DNA of 33,786 nt from UMGS172 sp045578845 (GTDB taxonomy: Bacteria > Bacillota > Clostridia > Oscillospirales > Acutalibacteraceae). Of this stretch, positions 1 to 7,377 are shown in pieces (within the stretch, counting starts at the first letter, position 1; every line of letters starts with the position of its first letter). Location of the stretch: the NCBI GenBank assembly GCA_045578845.1, contig JAZNLA010000017.1, forward strand, positions 1-33,786, given 5' to 3'. The notes under the pieces were generated by a model, which worked only from the letters and a program-made list of their open reading frames with translations, had not been told where the DNA came from and did no database searches. A program made the translations under genes and the position numbers.

Positions 1-179
1 TATATAATTTCCTTAACACTGCGAGGATAGAAAACGCTTAATCCCTCAGAAGAAAACGACAAAAAATAACTCAAAATATATACGAAATAATTAAATATAA
101 AAAGCAACAAAAAAATGACAGATGCTACAATTAAACCAACATTTATTTTTAGAGATTTTTTTAATATATCATTTTGCAT
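1..179 (-). CDS. N-terminus of a membrane protein (partial, runs off the left edge)
   Basis: Seen: reading the minus strand from the ATG at 177-179 gives 59 codons with no stop before the window ends. The product begins MQNDILKKSLKINVG, followed by one long hydrophobic stretch (about residues 14-40, rich in I, L, V and F) and then a more polar part. The ribosome binding site AGGTGAT lies 4 nt before the ATG, which supports this start. The basic N-terminus before the hydrophobic stretch suggests a signal anchor or first membrane segment with the N-terminus inside. I do not recognise the family and the rest of the gene is missing. It follows rpsI on the same strand but is separated from it by a terminator, so it is probably transcribed on its own. 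Confidence 0.6.
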   Translation of the reverse strand, partial: MQNDILKKSLKINVGLIVASVIFLLLFIFNYFVYILSYFLSFSSEGLSVFYPRSVKEII

Positions 180-404
180 AATATCACCTTTTTAATATAA
201 TCATCACTGAAAAAACGGATAATTTCCACAATTTTTCCAATAACTAAAATCATATTAACATATACTTCGTTTTTCCGCAATATATTTATATAATTTGACA
301 TTATAAAACTTAATATGACAAATTTAAGATAAATCCATATCAAATGAGAATAAAAACAGCACCCAAACCGAAGTTTGAGTGCTGTGAAATTGATAATATG
401 CAAA
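180..404. other. AT-rich intergenic stretch, no gene
   Basis: This gap holds the terminator of rpsI at its right end and the ribosome binding site of the partial membrane gene at its left end. Short open frames here have no ribosome binding site and biased composition, so I do not call them. A TATAAT occurs on the minus strand but lacks a convincing -35. Confidence 0.5.
352..384 (-). terminator. Intrinsic terminator of rplM-rpsI
   Basis: A 12-bp stem (357-368 with 373-384, one G-U pair on the minus strand) is capped by a UUCG tetraloop when read on the minus strand and is followed by a T run (352-356). It begins 20 nt after the rpsI stop codon. Confidence 0.9.
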
Positions 405-803
405 TTATCTCTTCGAAAACTGGGGTGCACGACGGGCACCTTTAAGACCGTATTTCTTACGCTCTTTCATTCTCGGGTCTCTGGTTAAGAAACCTGCTTT
501 TTTAAGTTCGGGACGGAGTTCTTCATTGTACTGAAGAAGTGCACGTGAAAGGCCGTGACGAATTGCACCGGCTTGACCAGTAACACCGCCGCCTGCAACA
601 CGGCAAACTATATCGAACTTATCCATTGTATCGGTAAGATTGAGCGGCTGACGAACGATAAGTTTTAAGGTTTCAAGACCAAAATACTCATCGATATCGC
701 GGTCGTTGATGGTGATTTTACCGGTACCGTTATATACTCTTACACGGGCAACAGAACTTTTTCTTCTGCCTGTTCCGTAAAAATAAGGCTTTCCTTCAAA
801 CAT
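405..803 (-). CDS. rpsI: 30S ribosomal protein S9 (uS9)
   Basis: Small-subunit ribosomal protein; in the family, the basic C-terminal tail reaches the P-site tRNA. The 132 aa length is normal. Seen: the N-terminal GTGRRKSSVARVRV motif (residues 10-23), the central GGGVTGQAGAIRHG segment, and the conserved C-terminus GARRAPQFSKR. The start is ATG with a GGAGG-type site in the 15-nt gap after rplM. It is the second gene of the usual rplM-rpsI operon and is followed directly by a strong terminator. Nothing unusual. Confidence 0.98.
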   Translation of the reverse strand: MFEGKPYFYGTGRRKSSVARVRVYNGTGKITINDRDIDEYFGLETLKLIVRQPLNLTDTMDKFDIVCRVAGGGVTGQAGAIRHGLSRALLQYNEELRPELKKAGFLTRDPRMKERKKYGLKGARRAPQFSKR

Positions 804-818
804 CAGTATTCCCTCCTA

Positions 819-1241
819 TTACAGTAACTCGGGCTTTTGTGCGGCATGAACATGCTCGCTGCCCTTGTAAACGCGAAGTCTTGTAAGTGCCGCTCTGCCG
901 ATAGTGGTATCAGGAACCATACCCTTAACTGCAAGTGTCATTGCGAGTTCGGGGTTTTCGTTCATAAGAGTTGCATACTGTACCTTTTTAAGTCCGCCGA
1001 TATAACCGGTGTGACGAATATAGTACTTCTTCTCTAACTTTTTACCTGTGAGAACGACTTTTTCACAGTTAATGATAATAACGTGGTCGCCACAGTCAAC
1101 ATGGGGTGTGAATGTAGGTTTGTTTTTACCGCGAAGAACATCAGCAGCAATAGTAGCAACGCGACCGAGAGGTTTACCTTCGGCGTCGATAATATACCAC
1201 TTACGGGTTACTTCGCCTGCTTTAGCCATGTAAGTAGACAT
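819..1241 (-). CDS. rplM: 50S ribosomal protein L13 (uL13)
   Basis: Large-subunit ribosomal protein acting early in 50S assembly. The 140 aa length fits the family. Seen: KWYIIDAEGKPLGRVAT near the N-terminus, PHVDCGDHVIIINCEKV (about 46-62), and the LTGKK and KPELL-like C-terminal parts. Two methionines compete as start. The first (1241) has GGAGG at 1249-1253 at good spacing, while the second (1229) is too far from it, so the first is chosen. First gene of rplM-rpsI, with a near-perfect promoter about 40 nt upstream. The leader of about 30 nt is too short for the L13 leader hairpin known from other Firmicutes. Confidence 0.98.
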   Translation of the reverse strand: MSTYMAKAGEVTRKWYIIDAEGKPLGRVATIAADVLRGKNKPTFTPHVDCGDHVIIINCEKVVLTGKKLEKKYYIRHTGYIGGLKKVQYATLMNENPELAMTLAVKGMVPDTTIGRAALTRLRVYKGSEHVHAAQKPELL

Positions 1242-1279
1242 AATATTTCCTCCAACATATAATTTTTTTCAGCCCATGT

Positions 1280-1308
1280 ATAATATCACAGTAAATTATC
1301 ATTGTCAA
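1280..1308 (-). promoter_or_regulatory. Promoter of rplM-rpsI
   Basis: On the minus strand, TTGACA (1303-1308), a 17-nt spacer, and TATTAT (1280-1285). This is close to the sigma-A consensus, as expected for a highly expressed ribosomal protein operon. Confidence 0.85.
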
Positions 1309-1439
1309 CACCTTTTTTTAATTTTTTTAATTTACATTACACAATCTCTGTTTTTCTTCTGTTTTCTTCGATTTACTCTCATTTTCTAACTTTTAATTTT
1401 ACAAAAATTATTAAAATTATTTTTGTTTTAACTATTATC

Positions 1440-1468
1440 TTGTAAAATGCCGACTTAGATGTTATACT
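1440..1468 (+). promoter_or_regulatory. Promoter of the dnaD-dnaC pair
   Basis: TTGTAA (1440-1445), 17-nt spacer, TATACT (1463-1468), about 30 nt before the dnaD start. The -35 matches 4 of 6 and the -10 matches 5 of 6 consensus bases. Confidence 0.55.
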
Positions 1469-1497
1469 TTAAAATAGAATATTATGCGGGGTAGATT

Positions 1498-2442
1498 ATG
1501 GGCTATTATGTAAATCCTAACGAACTTTGTTCGATGTTTGTCGTACCGACCTCGGTTGTGGACAAACATTTAAAACTTGCAACACCTACACAGTTAAAGA
1601 TACTGTTATGGTGTTTAAAAAATACGGATAAAGGTTTTAATTCCGATTTAGTATCGGAAACACTTAATATTGACTCATCGGAAGTTTTAGATGCTTTCGG
1701 ATTTTGGTGTGACCGCGGTATGCTTAACACAACCGAAGAGGTTGCCGAATTGAAAACAGAGCCGGAAAACCTGCCGAAAGTTATCCAAGGCAACTCGGTA
1801 AAACCGACAAGAGAAGAAGCCACAAGACGCGGACTGGAATCCCCCGAAATTGCCTTTATACTTCAAAATGCCGAACAGAAATTAGGCAGGGTTTTAAGGG
1901 CGAACGAAATCACAACCCTTGTTTGGCTTTACGATGACCAAGGTTTATCGGCTTCGTTATTACTTATGATTATTGGCTATGCCGTAAGCGAAGGCAGAGC
2001 CAATATAGGATTTATCGAGCGTACAGCCGTTGAATGGGCAACCGACGGCGTTACAGATATTGTCACTGCCGAGGAAAGACTTGTAAAAATGAAGTCACAG
2101 CAATCGGCGTGGTATACCGTCGAAACCGCCATGGGTATCGAACGACGCAAACCCTCAAAATCCGAACTTGAGGCTGCCGACAAATGGGTAAACGAATGGG
2201 GTTACGGCAGAGAAATATTTAATGAAGCCTATGAAATTTGCGTTGATACAACCTCAAAATTTTCAATGCCCTACATAAAGAAAATTATCGAGAAATGGCA
2301 CAAAGCAGGCGTTAAAACGCTTGATGATATTATAAAACTTGACAATGAATTTAAAAGCAGTGCTGTACTTAATGATGATAAAAAGGACAAGTACACTGAT
2401 TTTATTAACAATATTATACTTAAGGATGAGGAGGACAAATAA
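1498..2442 (+). CDS. DnaD-like replication protein (two DnaD modules)
   Basis: A DnaD/DnaB-family protein. In Bacillus these remodel origin DNA and help recruit the helicase loader in replication initiation and restart. Seen in 314 aa: an N-terminal winged-helix-like part (about 1-80), then two repeats resembling the DnaD C-terminal domain, at about 113-190 (LGRVLRANEITTLVWLYDD...) and about 215-280 (ADKWVNEWGYG...PYIKKIIEKWHKAG). The second carries the YIKKIIEKW version of the family's YxxxIxxxW signature. It overlaps the next gene by one base (TAATG), so the two are translationally coupled. Pairing with a DnaC/DnaI-like ATPase supports a helicase-loading role. The ribosome binding site (GGGG) is modest. 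Confidence 0.85.
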   Translation: MGYYVNPNELCSMFVVPTSVVDKHLKLATPTQLKILLWCLKNTDKGFNSDLVSETLNIDSSEVLDAFGFWCDRGMLNTTEEVAELKTEPENLPKVIQGNSVKPTREEATRRGLESPEIAFILQNAEQKLGRVLRANEITTLVWLYDDQGLSASLLLMIIGYAVSEGRANIGFIERTAVEWATDGVTDIVTAEERLVKMKSQQSAWYTVETAMGIERRKPSKSELEAADKWVNEWGYGREIFNEAYEICVDTTSKFSMPYIKKIIEKWHKAGVKTLDDIIKLDNEFKSSAVLNDDKKDKYTDFINNIILKDEEDK

Positions 2443-3407
2443 TGGCTTTATCGAACGAAACTTTAAGCAAAGCACTAAACAGTGTTTTAGAACGCCGTAA
2501 AATCGCCGAGCGAAAATACGAACAACTGAAAGCCGACATTTACTCACTTTATCCCGACCTTGAAGTTAATGAAACCAAACTTCAAAAACTCAGTGCGAAA
2601 TTAGCACTTACCGCTTTATCGGGCAACGAAAATGCAGTTGCAGAATTAAAAGAGCAGATAGAAACTGTAAGAACGGCTTATGACAAAACCGCCGCTTTAG
2701 CCTCTTTACCCAACGGACCGCAGTACACCTGTAAAATGTGCAACGATACGGGTTATGCAGACTCTGTTCTTTGCAACTGTGTTAAAGATATAGCGTCTAA
2801 ACTCAGTTACGCATCGCTCATAAGCGATATGCCGATAGAAACCTCGACCTTTGAAACGTTTGATTTAACGCTCTACCCTGTCGAAAAAAATTCTATAGGT
2901 GTATCACCCTATAAGCAGATGTCGGCAAGGCTCAAAACCTGCAAACAGTTTGTAAATGATTTCCCAAGCGGTGAAAATCTACTGTTTACAGGCGGTTGCG
3001 GACTTGGTAAAACACATTTATCGCTCGCAATAGCCAATGAAATAATCGGTAAAGACTACGGCGTTATATACGGCTCGGCACAAAATCTTATAAATAAGGT
3101 CAGCCGTGAAACCTTTGACCGCCAAGGAAGTACCGCCGTTATTGACAGTCTTACTTCTTGCGACCTGCTGATTTTAGACGACCTCGGCACTGAATTTGCA
3201 ACACCTCTCAGCGTTTCGGTAGTTTATAACATTATAAACACAAGATTGCTTAAAGGTCTTTCTACAATTATAAGTACAAATTTAAGTGTCAATGAAATCA
3301 GTGAGATATACAATGACCGTATCGCATCAAGAATAGTCGGCAGTTACACTATCTGCCCGTTTTTCGGAAACGATATAAGACAAATAAATTCTGTAAACAA
3401 CAAATAA
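2442..3407 (+). CDS. DnaC/DnaI-type helicase loader ATPase
   Basis: Predicted AAA+ ATPase that loads the replicative helicase at origins and restart sites. Seen in 321 aa: an N-terminal helical or coiled region (about 5-85), a cysteine cluster C97-x2-C100...C111-x-C113 that could bind zinc as in DnaI-like loaders, Walker A GGCGLGKT (184-191), Walker B LLILDDLGTE (242-251), and a sensor-1-like STNLS segment further on. The start ATG overlaps the dnaD stop, with GAGGA just upstream. Related IS21-type IstB ATPases share this fold, but no transposase is present and the cysteine cluster plus the DnaD partner favour the chromosomal loader. Confidence 0.85.
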   Translation: MALSNETLSKALNSVLERRKIAERKYEQLKADIYSLYPDLEVNETKLQKLSAKLALTALSGNENAVAELKEQIETVRTAYDKTAALASLPNGPQYTCKMCNDTGYADSVLCNCVKDIASKLSYASLISDMPIETSTFETFDLTLYPVEKNSIGVSPYKQMSARLKTCKQFVNDFPSGENLLFTGGCGLGKTHLSLAIANEIIGKDYGVIYGSAQNLINKVSRETFDRQGSTAVIDSLTSCDLLILDDLGTEFATPLSVSVVYNIINTRLLKGLSTIISTNLSVNEISEIYNDRIASRIVGSYTICPFFGNDIRQINSVNNK

Positions 3408-3416
3408 ACAATAAAA

Positions 3417-3443
3417 AAAAGACACAACCGCATTGTGTCTTTT
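3417..3443. terminator. Bidirectional terminator between dnaC and nrdG
   Basis: A hairpin with A-run and T-run flanks (stem GACACAA/TTGTGTC, loop about 5 nt) lies 10 nt after the dnaC stop and just after the nrdG stop on the other strand. It can serve both convergent genes. Confidence 0.85.
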
Positions 3444-3446
3444 AAT

Positions 3447-3971
3447 TTATGCTTTAGAGTTCCAAATAACAATTTTGCCCGATTCAAGTGTCGGTTTCAA
3501 ATCTATAATTCTTTGATTTGACGAGCCTTTAAACCTAAGGCTGATGTCCTTTAATTCTTCAACAAACTCGCCGTCTACAAGTACATCAATAAGCGACAAC
3601 ATTTCGTCGGTCACTTCACACCTTGCTCTGCTGTCCCCTTTTAATTCTTCGAGTGTATATCCCGAAAAACACCAAATCGATTTATCGTGATATAATTTTT
3701 TTACACTTTTTAAGAAAGGCAGAAGACCTCTTTGGTTGCATGGTTCAAACGGCTCACCGCCAAGCAGTGTCAAACCGTCTATATACGAAGGGTTTAACGC
3801 TTCAATGAGTTCATTCTCAACTTCTTTTGTAAAAGGGTTTCCGAAGTCAAAATCCCACGCTTCCGTATTAAAACATCCTTTACAAAAATGTGTGCATCCC
3901 GAAACAAACAGTGTAACCCTTACACCTATTCCGTTAGCAATATCACATTTATTTATCTTTGCGTAGTTCAT
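3447..3971 (-). CDS. nrdG: Anaerobic ribonucleoside-triphosphate reductase activating protein
   Basis: Radical-SAM enzyme that makes the glycyl radical on NrdD, using a 4Fe-4S cluster and S-adenosylmethionine. Seen: the cluster motif C-x3-C-x2-C at C26, C30 and C33 (SGCTHFCKGCFN), and GGEPF, the SAM-binding GGE motif. The 174 aa length fits the family. A GTG in frame 9 nt upstream overlaps the ribosome binding site AGGTGA, so the ATG at 3971 is the better start. It lies downstream of nrdD on the same strand with a hairpin terminator between them, which would make its level lower than that of NrdD. Confidence 0.95.
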   Translation of the reverse strand: MNYAKINKCDIANGIGVRVTLFVSGCTHFCKGCFNTEAWDFDFGNPFTKEVENELIEALNPSYIDGLTLLGGEPFEPCNQRGLLPFLKSVKKLYHDKSIWCFSGYTLEELKGDSRARCEVTDEMLSLIDVLVDGEFVEELKDISLRFKGSSNQRIIDLKPTLESGKIVIWNSKA

Positions 3972-3991
3972 AAAAATCACCTTTGTTTATA

Positions 3992-4025
3992 AAAATTCGC
4001 ACCATTTTTACACGGTGCGAATTTT
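3992..4025 (-). terminator. Intercistronic hairpin/attenuator between nrdD and nrdG
   Basis: A perfect 12-bp stem (3992-4003 with 4014-4025) with a 10-nt loop, followed on the minus strand by a T run. It starts 6 nt after the nrdD stop and ends about 20 nt before the nrdG start. It may act as a partial terminator or as an mRNA end stabiliser. Confidence 0.75.
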
Positions 4026-4031
4026 AACATT

Positions 4032-6218
4032 TTATAGATGTAAAACTCTTTCCTTAATTTCCTGCGTTCTGCCTTGGTTCCAATACTGAGTACCGATATA
4101 TCCGCAGGTACGGCGGGCGACATTCATTTTATTTTGGTCTTGGTTTCCGCACTTAGGACATTCCCAAACAAGTTTTCCGTCTTCGTCGGTTTTAATGACA
4201 ATTTCGCCGTCATATCCGCACTCTTGACAGTAGTCACTCTTGGTATTGAGTTCAGCATACATAATGTTGTCATAAATGAACTTCATAACCTGTAAAACCG
4301 CCTCAATATTATCCTGCATGTTGGGAACTTCAACATAACTTATAGCTCCGCCCGGTGATAATGCTTGGAACTTGCTTTCCAGTGCCAGTTTTTCGAATGC
4401 ATCAATTTCCTCAGTTACATGAATATGGTAAGAGTTGGTGATGTAGTTTTTATCGGTAACACCGGGGATTATGCCAAAACGTTTTTGAAGTGATTTTGCG
4501 AATTTATAGGTGGTCGACTCAAGCGGAGTGCCGTAAAGAGAATAATGAATGTTCTCGTCATTACGCCATTTAAGGCAGGCATCATTAAGTTTTTGCATAA
4601 CCTTTAAGCCAAATGCCTCACCTTCTGCTTCGGTAAGTTTTCTGCCGGTTACGGCATATACACATTCCCAAAGGCCTGCATATCCAAGTGAAATGGTAGA
4701 ATAACCGCCGTGAAGAAGTTTGTCGATACACTCGCCTTTATCGAGTCTTGCCAACGCTCCGTACTGCCACAAAATAGGTGCGGCATCGGAAAGAGTGCCC
4801 TCTAAACGTTCATGACGGCAGCGAAGTGCTTGGTGACAAAGTTCAAGACGCTCATCTAATACTTCCCAGAATTTTTCTTCGTTTTTACCTTCTCTGCAAG
4901 CGGTACATGCAACGTCAACAAGGTTAATTGTTACAACGCCTTGGTTAAATCTTCCGTAGTATTTAGGCTTGCCGTTTTCGTCAACAAACGGAGTCAAGAA
5001 ACTGCGGCAACCCATACAGGTATAGCAATTGCCGTTGCCGTTTTGGTCAATTTTAAGTTTAAGCATGATTTTTTCCGAAATATAATCGGGAACCATACGT
5101 TTTGCAGTACATTTTGCAGCCAATTCGGTAAGATACCAATAAGGCGAATTTTCGGTGATATTATCATCTTCAAGAACATAAATAAGTTTCGGGAAAGCAG
5201 GTGTTACATAAACGCCGGACTCGTTCTTGACGCCCACAATTCTTTGATTGAGCATTTCCTCAATAATCATTGCAAGGTCTTTTTTCTCACCGGGGTCCCT
5301 TGCCTCTCCGAGATACATAAATACTGTAATAAACGGTGCTTGACCGTTGGTTGTAAGCAATGTTACAACCTGATACTGCAGGGTTTGTACGCCTTTTTTA
5401 ATCTCACTGCGAAGTCTTTTCTCAACAATTTCATCCATTGCCTTATCGTCAAGTGTAGTCCCCGACAAAGCACATTCTTCTAAAACTTCACCTCTGATTT
5501 TCTCACGCGAAACATTAACAAAAGGTGCCAAATGTGTGAGGCTTATACTTTGTCCGCCGTATTGGTTGGAAGCAACCTGTGCTATAATTTGTGTTGAAAT
5601 ATTGCAAGCGGTCGAAAAACTGTGAGGTTTTTCTATCATAGTGCCGCTGATGACGGTACCGTTTTGAAGCATATCTTCAAGGTTTACAAGGTCACAGTTA
5701 TGCATATGCTGAGCATAATAGTCACTGTCATGGAAATGAATAATACCGTCGCGGTGTGCTTTTACAATTTCCTCAGGCAACAAAATTCTTTCGGTAATAT
5801 CACGGCTGACTTCACCCGCCATGTAGTCACGCTGAACGCTGTTGACGGTAGGATTTTTATTTGAATTTTCCTGCTTTGCCTCTTCATTATTACATTCAAT
5901 AAGTGAAAGGATTTTATCATCAGTAGTATTAGATGCACGTACAATATTACGGGTATAACGGTAACGGATATACCTTTTTGCAGTTTCATATGCACCATGT
6001 TTCATAAGTTGAGTTTCGACAAGTTCTTGAATTTCCTCAACCGATAATGCACGGCCGATACCTGAACAGTAATTTTCAATAATGGCGGCTATGGCATGAA
6101 TTTGCTCGGGGATAAGTTCCGGTTTACCCTCGGTAGCCAAATTTGCTTTTGAAATAGCGTTTTCGATTTTTTCCGCCTCGAATATTGCTTCCGAGCCGTT
6201 TCTCTTCATAATTTTCAT
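4032..6218 (-). CDS. nrdD: Anaerobic (class III) ribonucleoside-triphosphate reductase
   Basis: Reduces ribonucleoside triphosphates to dNTPs without oxygen, using a glycyl radical made by NrdG. Seen in 728 aa: an N-terminal ATP-cone (about 1-95, MKIMKRNGSEAIFEAEKIENA start), the catalytic barrel, a CYTCMGCRS cysteine segment, a C-terminal zinc site C-x2-C...C-x2-C (CQECG...CPKCG), and the glycyl radical motif RRTCGYIG with the radical glycine near residue 706. The ribosome binding site (AAGGAAGG) and promoter are good. Upstream NrdR-box-like sites and an nrdR gene 19 kb away suggest NrdR control through the same ATP-cone logic. Complete, with no sign of damage. Confidence 0.98.
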   Translation of the reverse strand: MKIMKRNGSEAIFEAEKIENAISKANLATEGKPELIPEQIHAIAAIIENYCSGIGRALSVEEIQELVETQLMKHGAYETAKRYIRYRYTRNIVRASNTTDDKILSLIECNNEEAKQENSNKNPTVNSVQRDYMAGEVSRDITERILLPEEIVKAHRDGIIHFHDSDYYAQHMHNCDLVNLEDMLQNGTVISGTMIEKPHSFSTACNISTQIIAQVASNQYGGQSISLTHLAPFVNVSREKIRGEVLEECALSGTTLDDKAMDEIVEKRLRSEIKKGVQTLQYQVVTLLTTNGQAPFITVFMYLGEARDPGEKKDLAMIIEEMLNQRIVGVKNESGVYVTPAFPKLIYVLEDDNITENSPYWYLTELAAKCTAKRMVPDYISEKIMLKLKIDQNGNGNCYTCMGCRSFLTPFVDENGKPKYYGRFNQGVVTINLVDVACTACREGKNEEKFWEVLDERLELCHQALRCRHERLEGTLSDAAPILWQYGALARLDKGECIDKLLHGGYSTISLGYAGLWECVYAVTGRKLTEAEGEAFGLKVMQKLNDACLKWRNDENIHYSLYGTPLESTTYKFAKSLQKRFGIIPGVTDKNYITNSYHIHVTEEIDAFEKLALESKFQALSPGGAISYVEVPNMQDNIEAVLQVMKFIYDNIMYAELNTKSDYCQECGYDGEIVIKTDEDGKLVWECPKCGNQDQNKMNVARRTCGYIGTQYWNQGRTQEIKERVLHL

Positions 6219-6250
6219 ATTTTTTTACCTTCCTTCGTCAACTGCAATTC

Positions 6251-6279
6251 ATTGTAGCAGATATTTTTATACTTGTCAA
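6251..6279 (-). promoter_or_regulatory. Promoter of nrdD-nrdG
   Basis: On the minus strand, TTGACA (6274-6279), 17-nt spacer, TACAAT (6251-6256). The -10 lies inside an imperfect palindrome (6242-6257) carrying the same CTACAAT half-site as the NrdR-like boxes upstream. Confidence 0.8.
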
Positions 6280-6287
6280 TATGTCAT

Positions 6288-6335
6288 TTCGTACATTTTG
6301 TAGTAGATTTTTAGTGCAAACACAACATATTGTAG
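6288..6335 (-). promoter_or_regulatory. Two NrdR-box-like sites upstream of nrdD
   Basis: Two 16-bp sites, 6320-6335 (minus strand CTACAATATGTTGTGT) and 6288-6303 (CTACAAAATGTACGAA), sit 32 bp apart in the same register. By my alignment the first matches the published ACACwATATwTwGTGT-type consensus at about 13 of 16 positions; the second is degenerate in one half. A spacing of about three helical turns is typical of NrdR box pairs. Confidence 0.6.
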
Positions 6336-6384
6336 TATTTTTGCAGTACAAAAAAAGCACAAAACCGCATAAAACAAAGGAAAA

Positions 6385-6413
6385 ACCCGCCTAAACAAAA
6401 AACTTAGGCGGGT
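6385..6413 (-). terminator. Intrinsic terminator of mrp
   Basis: Stem ACCCGCCTAA/TTAGGCGGGT (6385-6394 with 6404-6413) followed on the minus strand by TTTTT. It lies about 60 nt after the mrp stop. Confidence 0.85.
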
Positions 6414-6472
6414 CGAAAAAAATATTTGTCACAATATATAGTATTATAAAATTTTTGACACACAAGAGAAAA

Positions 6473-7321
6473 TCACTTAAGTGCAGTTTCAATCATTGAT
6501 GCGGCAGGCTCTAAATACGGAACGGCAAAGCGTTCAAACTCACCAGCATTACAAAGTTCGGTAAGTTTCGGGTCGATGGGCATTTTACCCATGGGCATAA
6601 TCTGAATTTCACTGCAAAGTTCCTCAAAATGACTTTCACCGAAAATATTAATTTCTTTGCCGCAATCGGGACATTTGACATAACTCATATTTTCAACCAT
6701 ACCGAGTACGGGAATATTCATCATAGAAGCCATGTTGCACGCCTTTTTAACAATGAGCGAAACCAAATCCTGAGGCGAGGTTACAATGACCGCACCGTCA
6801 ATCGGCAACGACTGATAAACAGTAAGAGGAACATCGCCTGTACCCGGAGGCATATCGACAAACATATAGTCAATTTCGCCCCAATAAACATCGGTCCAAA
6901 ACTGCTTTACTGCACCTGCCAAAACAGGTCCACGCCAAACAACCGGTGCGTCGGGACTGTCTAAAAGCAAATTGCAGGACATGATTTTAATACCGTTAGC
7001 GGTTTCTTCGGGTAAAATCCCCATATCGTTCATTTTGGCTCTTGAATTTATACCGAACATTTTAGGAATAGAAGGGCCTGTAATATCAGCATCTAAAATA
7101 CCTACCTTATATCCTTTACGGCTCATAAGAACAGCAAGCATGGCGGTAACCATTGATTTACCGACGCCGCCCTTACCGCTGACAACACCGATAACGTGTT
7201 TAACACTGCTGTGTGCATTCAGTTTTTCGATAAAATCCTGCGGCTCATGTTTACTTGCACTTGCGCAGTTACTGCAATCCCCATTACAGGAAGTATCATT
7301 ACATTTTCTTTCGTTTTGCAT
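6473..7321 (-). CDS. Mrp/ApbC/NBP35-type Fe-S cluster carrier ATPase
   Basis: P-loop ATPase of the Mrp/NBP35 family, which carries and transfers 4Fe-4S clusters to target enzymes. Seen in 282 aa: an N-terminal cysteine cluster (C7, C12, C16, C19) like that of NBP35, the deviant Walker A GKGGVGKS (49-56), the DMPPGTGDVPLTVYQS segment, and a C-terminal CPDCG pair that in the family binds the bridging cluster between two subunits. The start ATG has GGAG 8-9 nt upstream. It follows a lipoprotein gene with a terminator hairpin between them. Clostridia often carry such proteins near Fe-S enzymes; the adjacent class III reductase needs clusters, but a direct link is inference. Confidence 0.92.
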   Translation of the reverse strand: MQNERKCNDTSCNGDCSNCASASKHEPQDFIEKLNAHSSVKHVIGVVSGKGGVGKSMVTAMLAVLMSRKGYKVGILDADITGPSIPKMFGINSRAKMNDMGILPEETANGIKIMSCNLLLDSPDAPVVWRGPVLAGAVKQFWTDVYWGEIDYMFVDMPPGTGDVPLTVYQSLPIDGAVIVTSPQDLVSLIVKKACNMASMMNIPVLGMVENMSYVKCPDCGKEINIFGESHFEELCSEIQIMPMGKMPIDPKLTELCNAGEFERFAVPYLEPAASMIETALK

Positions 7322-7345
7322 TTTTAAAACTCCTTTATCCTCAAT

Positions 7346-7370
7346 AAAACCGGCTAAACAAGCCGGTTTT
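7346..7370 (-). terminator. Intercistronic terminator between lipoprotein gene and mrp
   Basis: A 9-bp stem AAAACCGGC/GCCGGTTTT with a 7-nt loop and a T-rich exit, 7 nt after the lipoprotein stop and 24 nt before the mrp start. It probably allows partial read-through, since mrp shows no clear promoter of its own. Confidence 0.75.
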
Positions 7371-7377
7371 AATATGT

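Noticed and set aside
161..439. 92-codon frame across the rpsI terminator
   Set aside because: It overlaps rpsI out of frame and crosses a terminator, and it has no ribosome binding site.
1242..1279. L13 leader (autoregulatory ribosomal leader)
   Set aside because: The predicted leader is only about 30 nt and shows no hairpin of that type.
2442..3407. IS21-type IstB transposition ATPase
   Set aside because: No transposase or terminal repeats nearby; the cysteine cluster and the overlapping dnaD-like gene fit a helicase loader.
4941..5483. 180-codon plus-strand frame inside nrdD
   Set aside because: Antisense shadow of a well-supported gene; no ribosome binding site or family signature.
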